DNA of 5,177 nt from Bacillus pseudomycoides DSM 12442. GTDB lineage: Bacteria > Bacillota > Bacilli > Bacillales > Bacillaceae_G. The translations under genes were made by a program, and so were the position numbers. The notes beneath the pieces were generated by a model that worked only from the letters and a program-made list of their open reading frames with translations, was not told the origin of the DNA and did no database searches. Positions 5,016 through 5,177 of this stretch are shown here, piece after piece (positions within the stretch are counted from its first letter, which is position 1; each line of letters opens with the position of its first letter). The stretch is from assembly GCF_000161455.1 (NCBI RefSeq), contig NZ_CM000745.1, forward strand, positions 4,755,868-4,761,044, read 5' to 3'.

Positions 5016-5177
5016 ATACATTGTGATATGTTTAATAATCTCTTTATTTATAGTGTTTTGAATGTATACTTTTGTTTTGTATTTTGAGGATATTAGGGGA
5101 TTTAGCGAGAGGTCAATATTTTAGGGGGATTGAATGTAAACTAATATTAAAAAGTTTACTTTCGAAATAAGAAAAAA
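5016..5177. other. Right-edge noncoding DNA with a short inverted repeat
   Basis: No reading frame with a start and ribosome site is visible here. GTAAACT (5136-5142) and AGTTTAC (5153-5159) are perfect complements around a 10-nt A/T loop, possibly a regulator site for a gene beyond the edge. AGGGGG at 5123-5128 looks like a ribosome site, but the frame after it closes at once. No U-run terminator is seen after the 50-aa gene. Confidence 0.35.

Noticed and set aside
5136..5159. Inverted repeat near the right edge as a dif/Xer recombination site
   Set aside because: Only the GTAAACT half is dif-like; the other arm and the central bases do not match the Bacillus dif pattern.
1..5177. CRISPR array, tRNA, rRNA, toxin-antitoxin or defence operon
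   Set aside because: No regularly spaced repeats, no cloverleaf-like GC-rich segments, and no two-gene overlap or known defence motifs were seen on either strand.

Overview
This is low-GC Firmicute DNA, almost certainly from the Bacillus cereus group (cereus/thuringiensis/mycoides). The evidence is an IS240-like IS6-family end, strong Gram-positive Shine-Dalgarno sites and AT-rich intergenic DNA. It also includes a 16-base site that fits the PlcR-box consensus at every fixed position, in front of a secreted protease gene. Chromosome and large plasmid cannot be told apart from this window.

Layout. Bases 1-389 are the 5' end of an IS6-family (IS240-like) insertion sequence read leftwards; the transposase runs off the left edge, and the terminal inverted repeat marks the junction at 389/390. 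Bases 390-1275 form a gene-poor leftward region. It holds one convincing small unknown gene (443-694, 83 aa), a short phage-type remnant without a clear start (771-902) that ends inside a UUCG-tetraloop terminator, and a doubtful 107-aa open frame (950-1273) that begins right against another gene's terminator. Bases 1274-3364 are a complete leftward transcription unit: PlcR box, sigma-A-type promoter, a 618-aa secreted subtilisin-family protease, and a strong terminator.

Bases 3365-3613 are intergenic, with a long imperfect hairpin and short broken coding traces. Bases 3614-3994 are the C-terminal third or so of an alpha/beta hydrolase whose front, including the nucleophile elbow, is gone. 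To its right, on the + strand, are a RimJ/RimL-type GNAT acetyltransferase (4153-4707) and a 50-aa single-span membrane protein (4863-5015), each with its own ribosome binding site.

How the parts fit. The protease is the main functional gene: it is exported, carries a propeptide and a C-terminal PPC-type domain, and is probably switched on by PlcR with other extracellular virulence and nutrient-scavenging factors. The rest looks like accessory DNA shaped by insertion and decay: an IS end, a beheaded hydrolase and a start-less small ORF. Two related terminator-plus-43-nt repeats follow the hydrolase remnant and the acetyltransferase gene on the same strand. I see no clear new multi-gene system; the PlcR-box protease unit and the duplicated terminator-linked repeat are the most interesting items.
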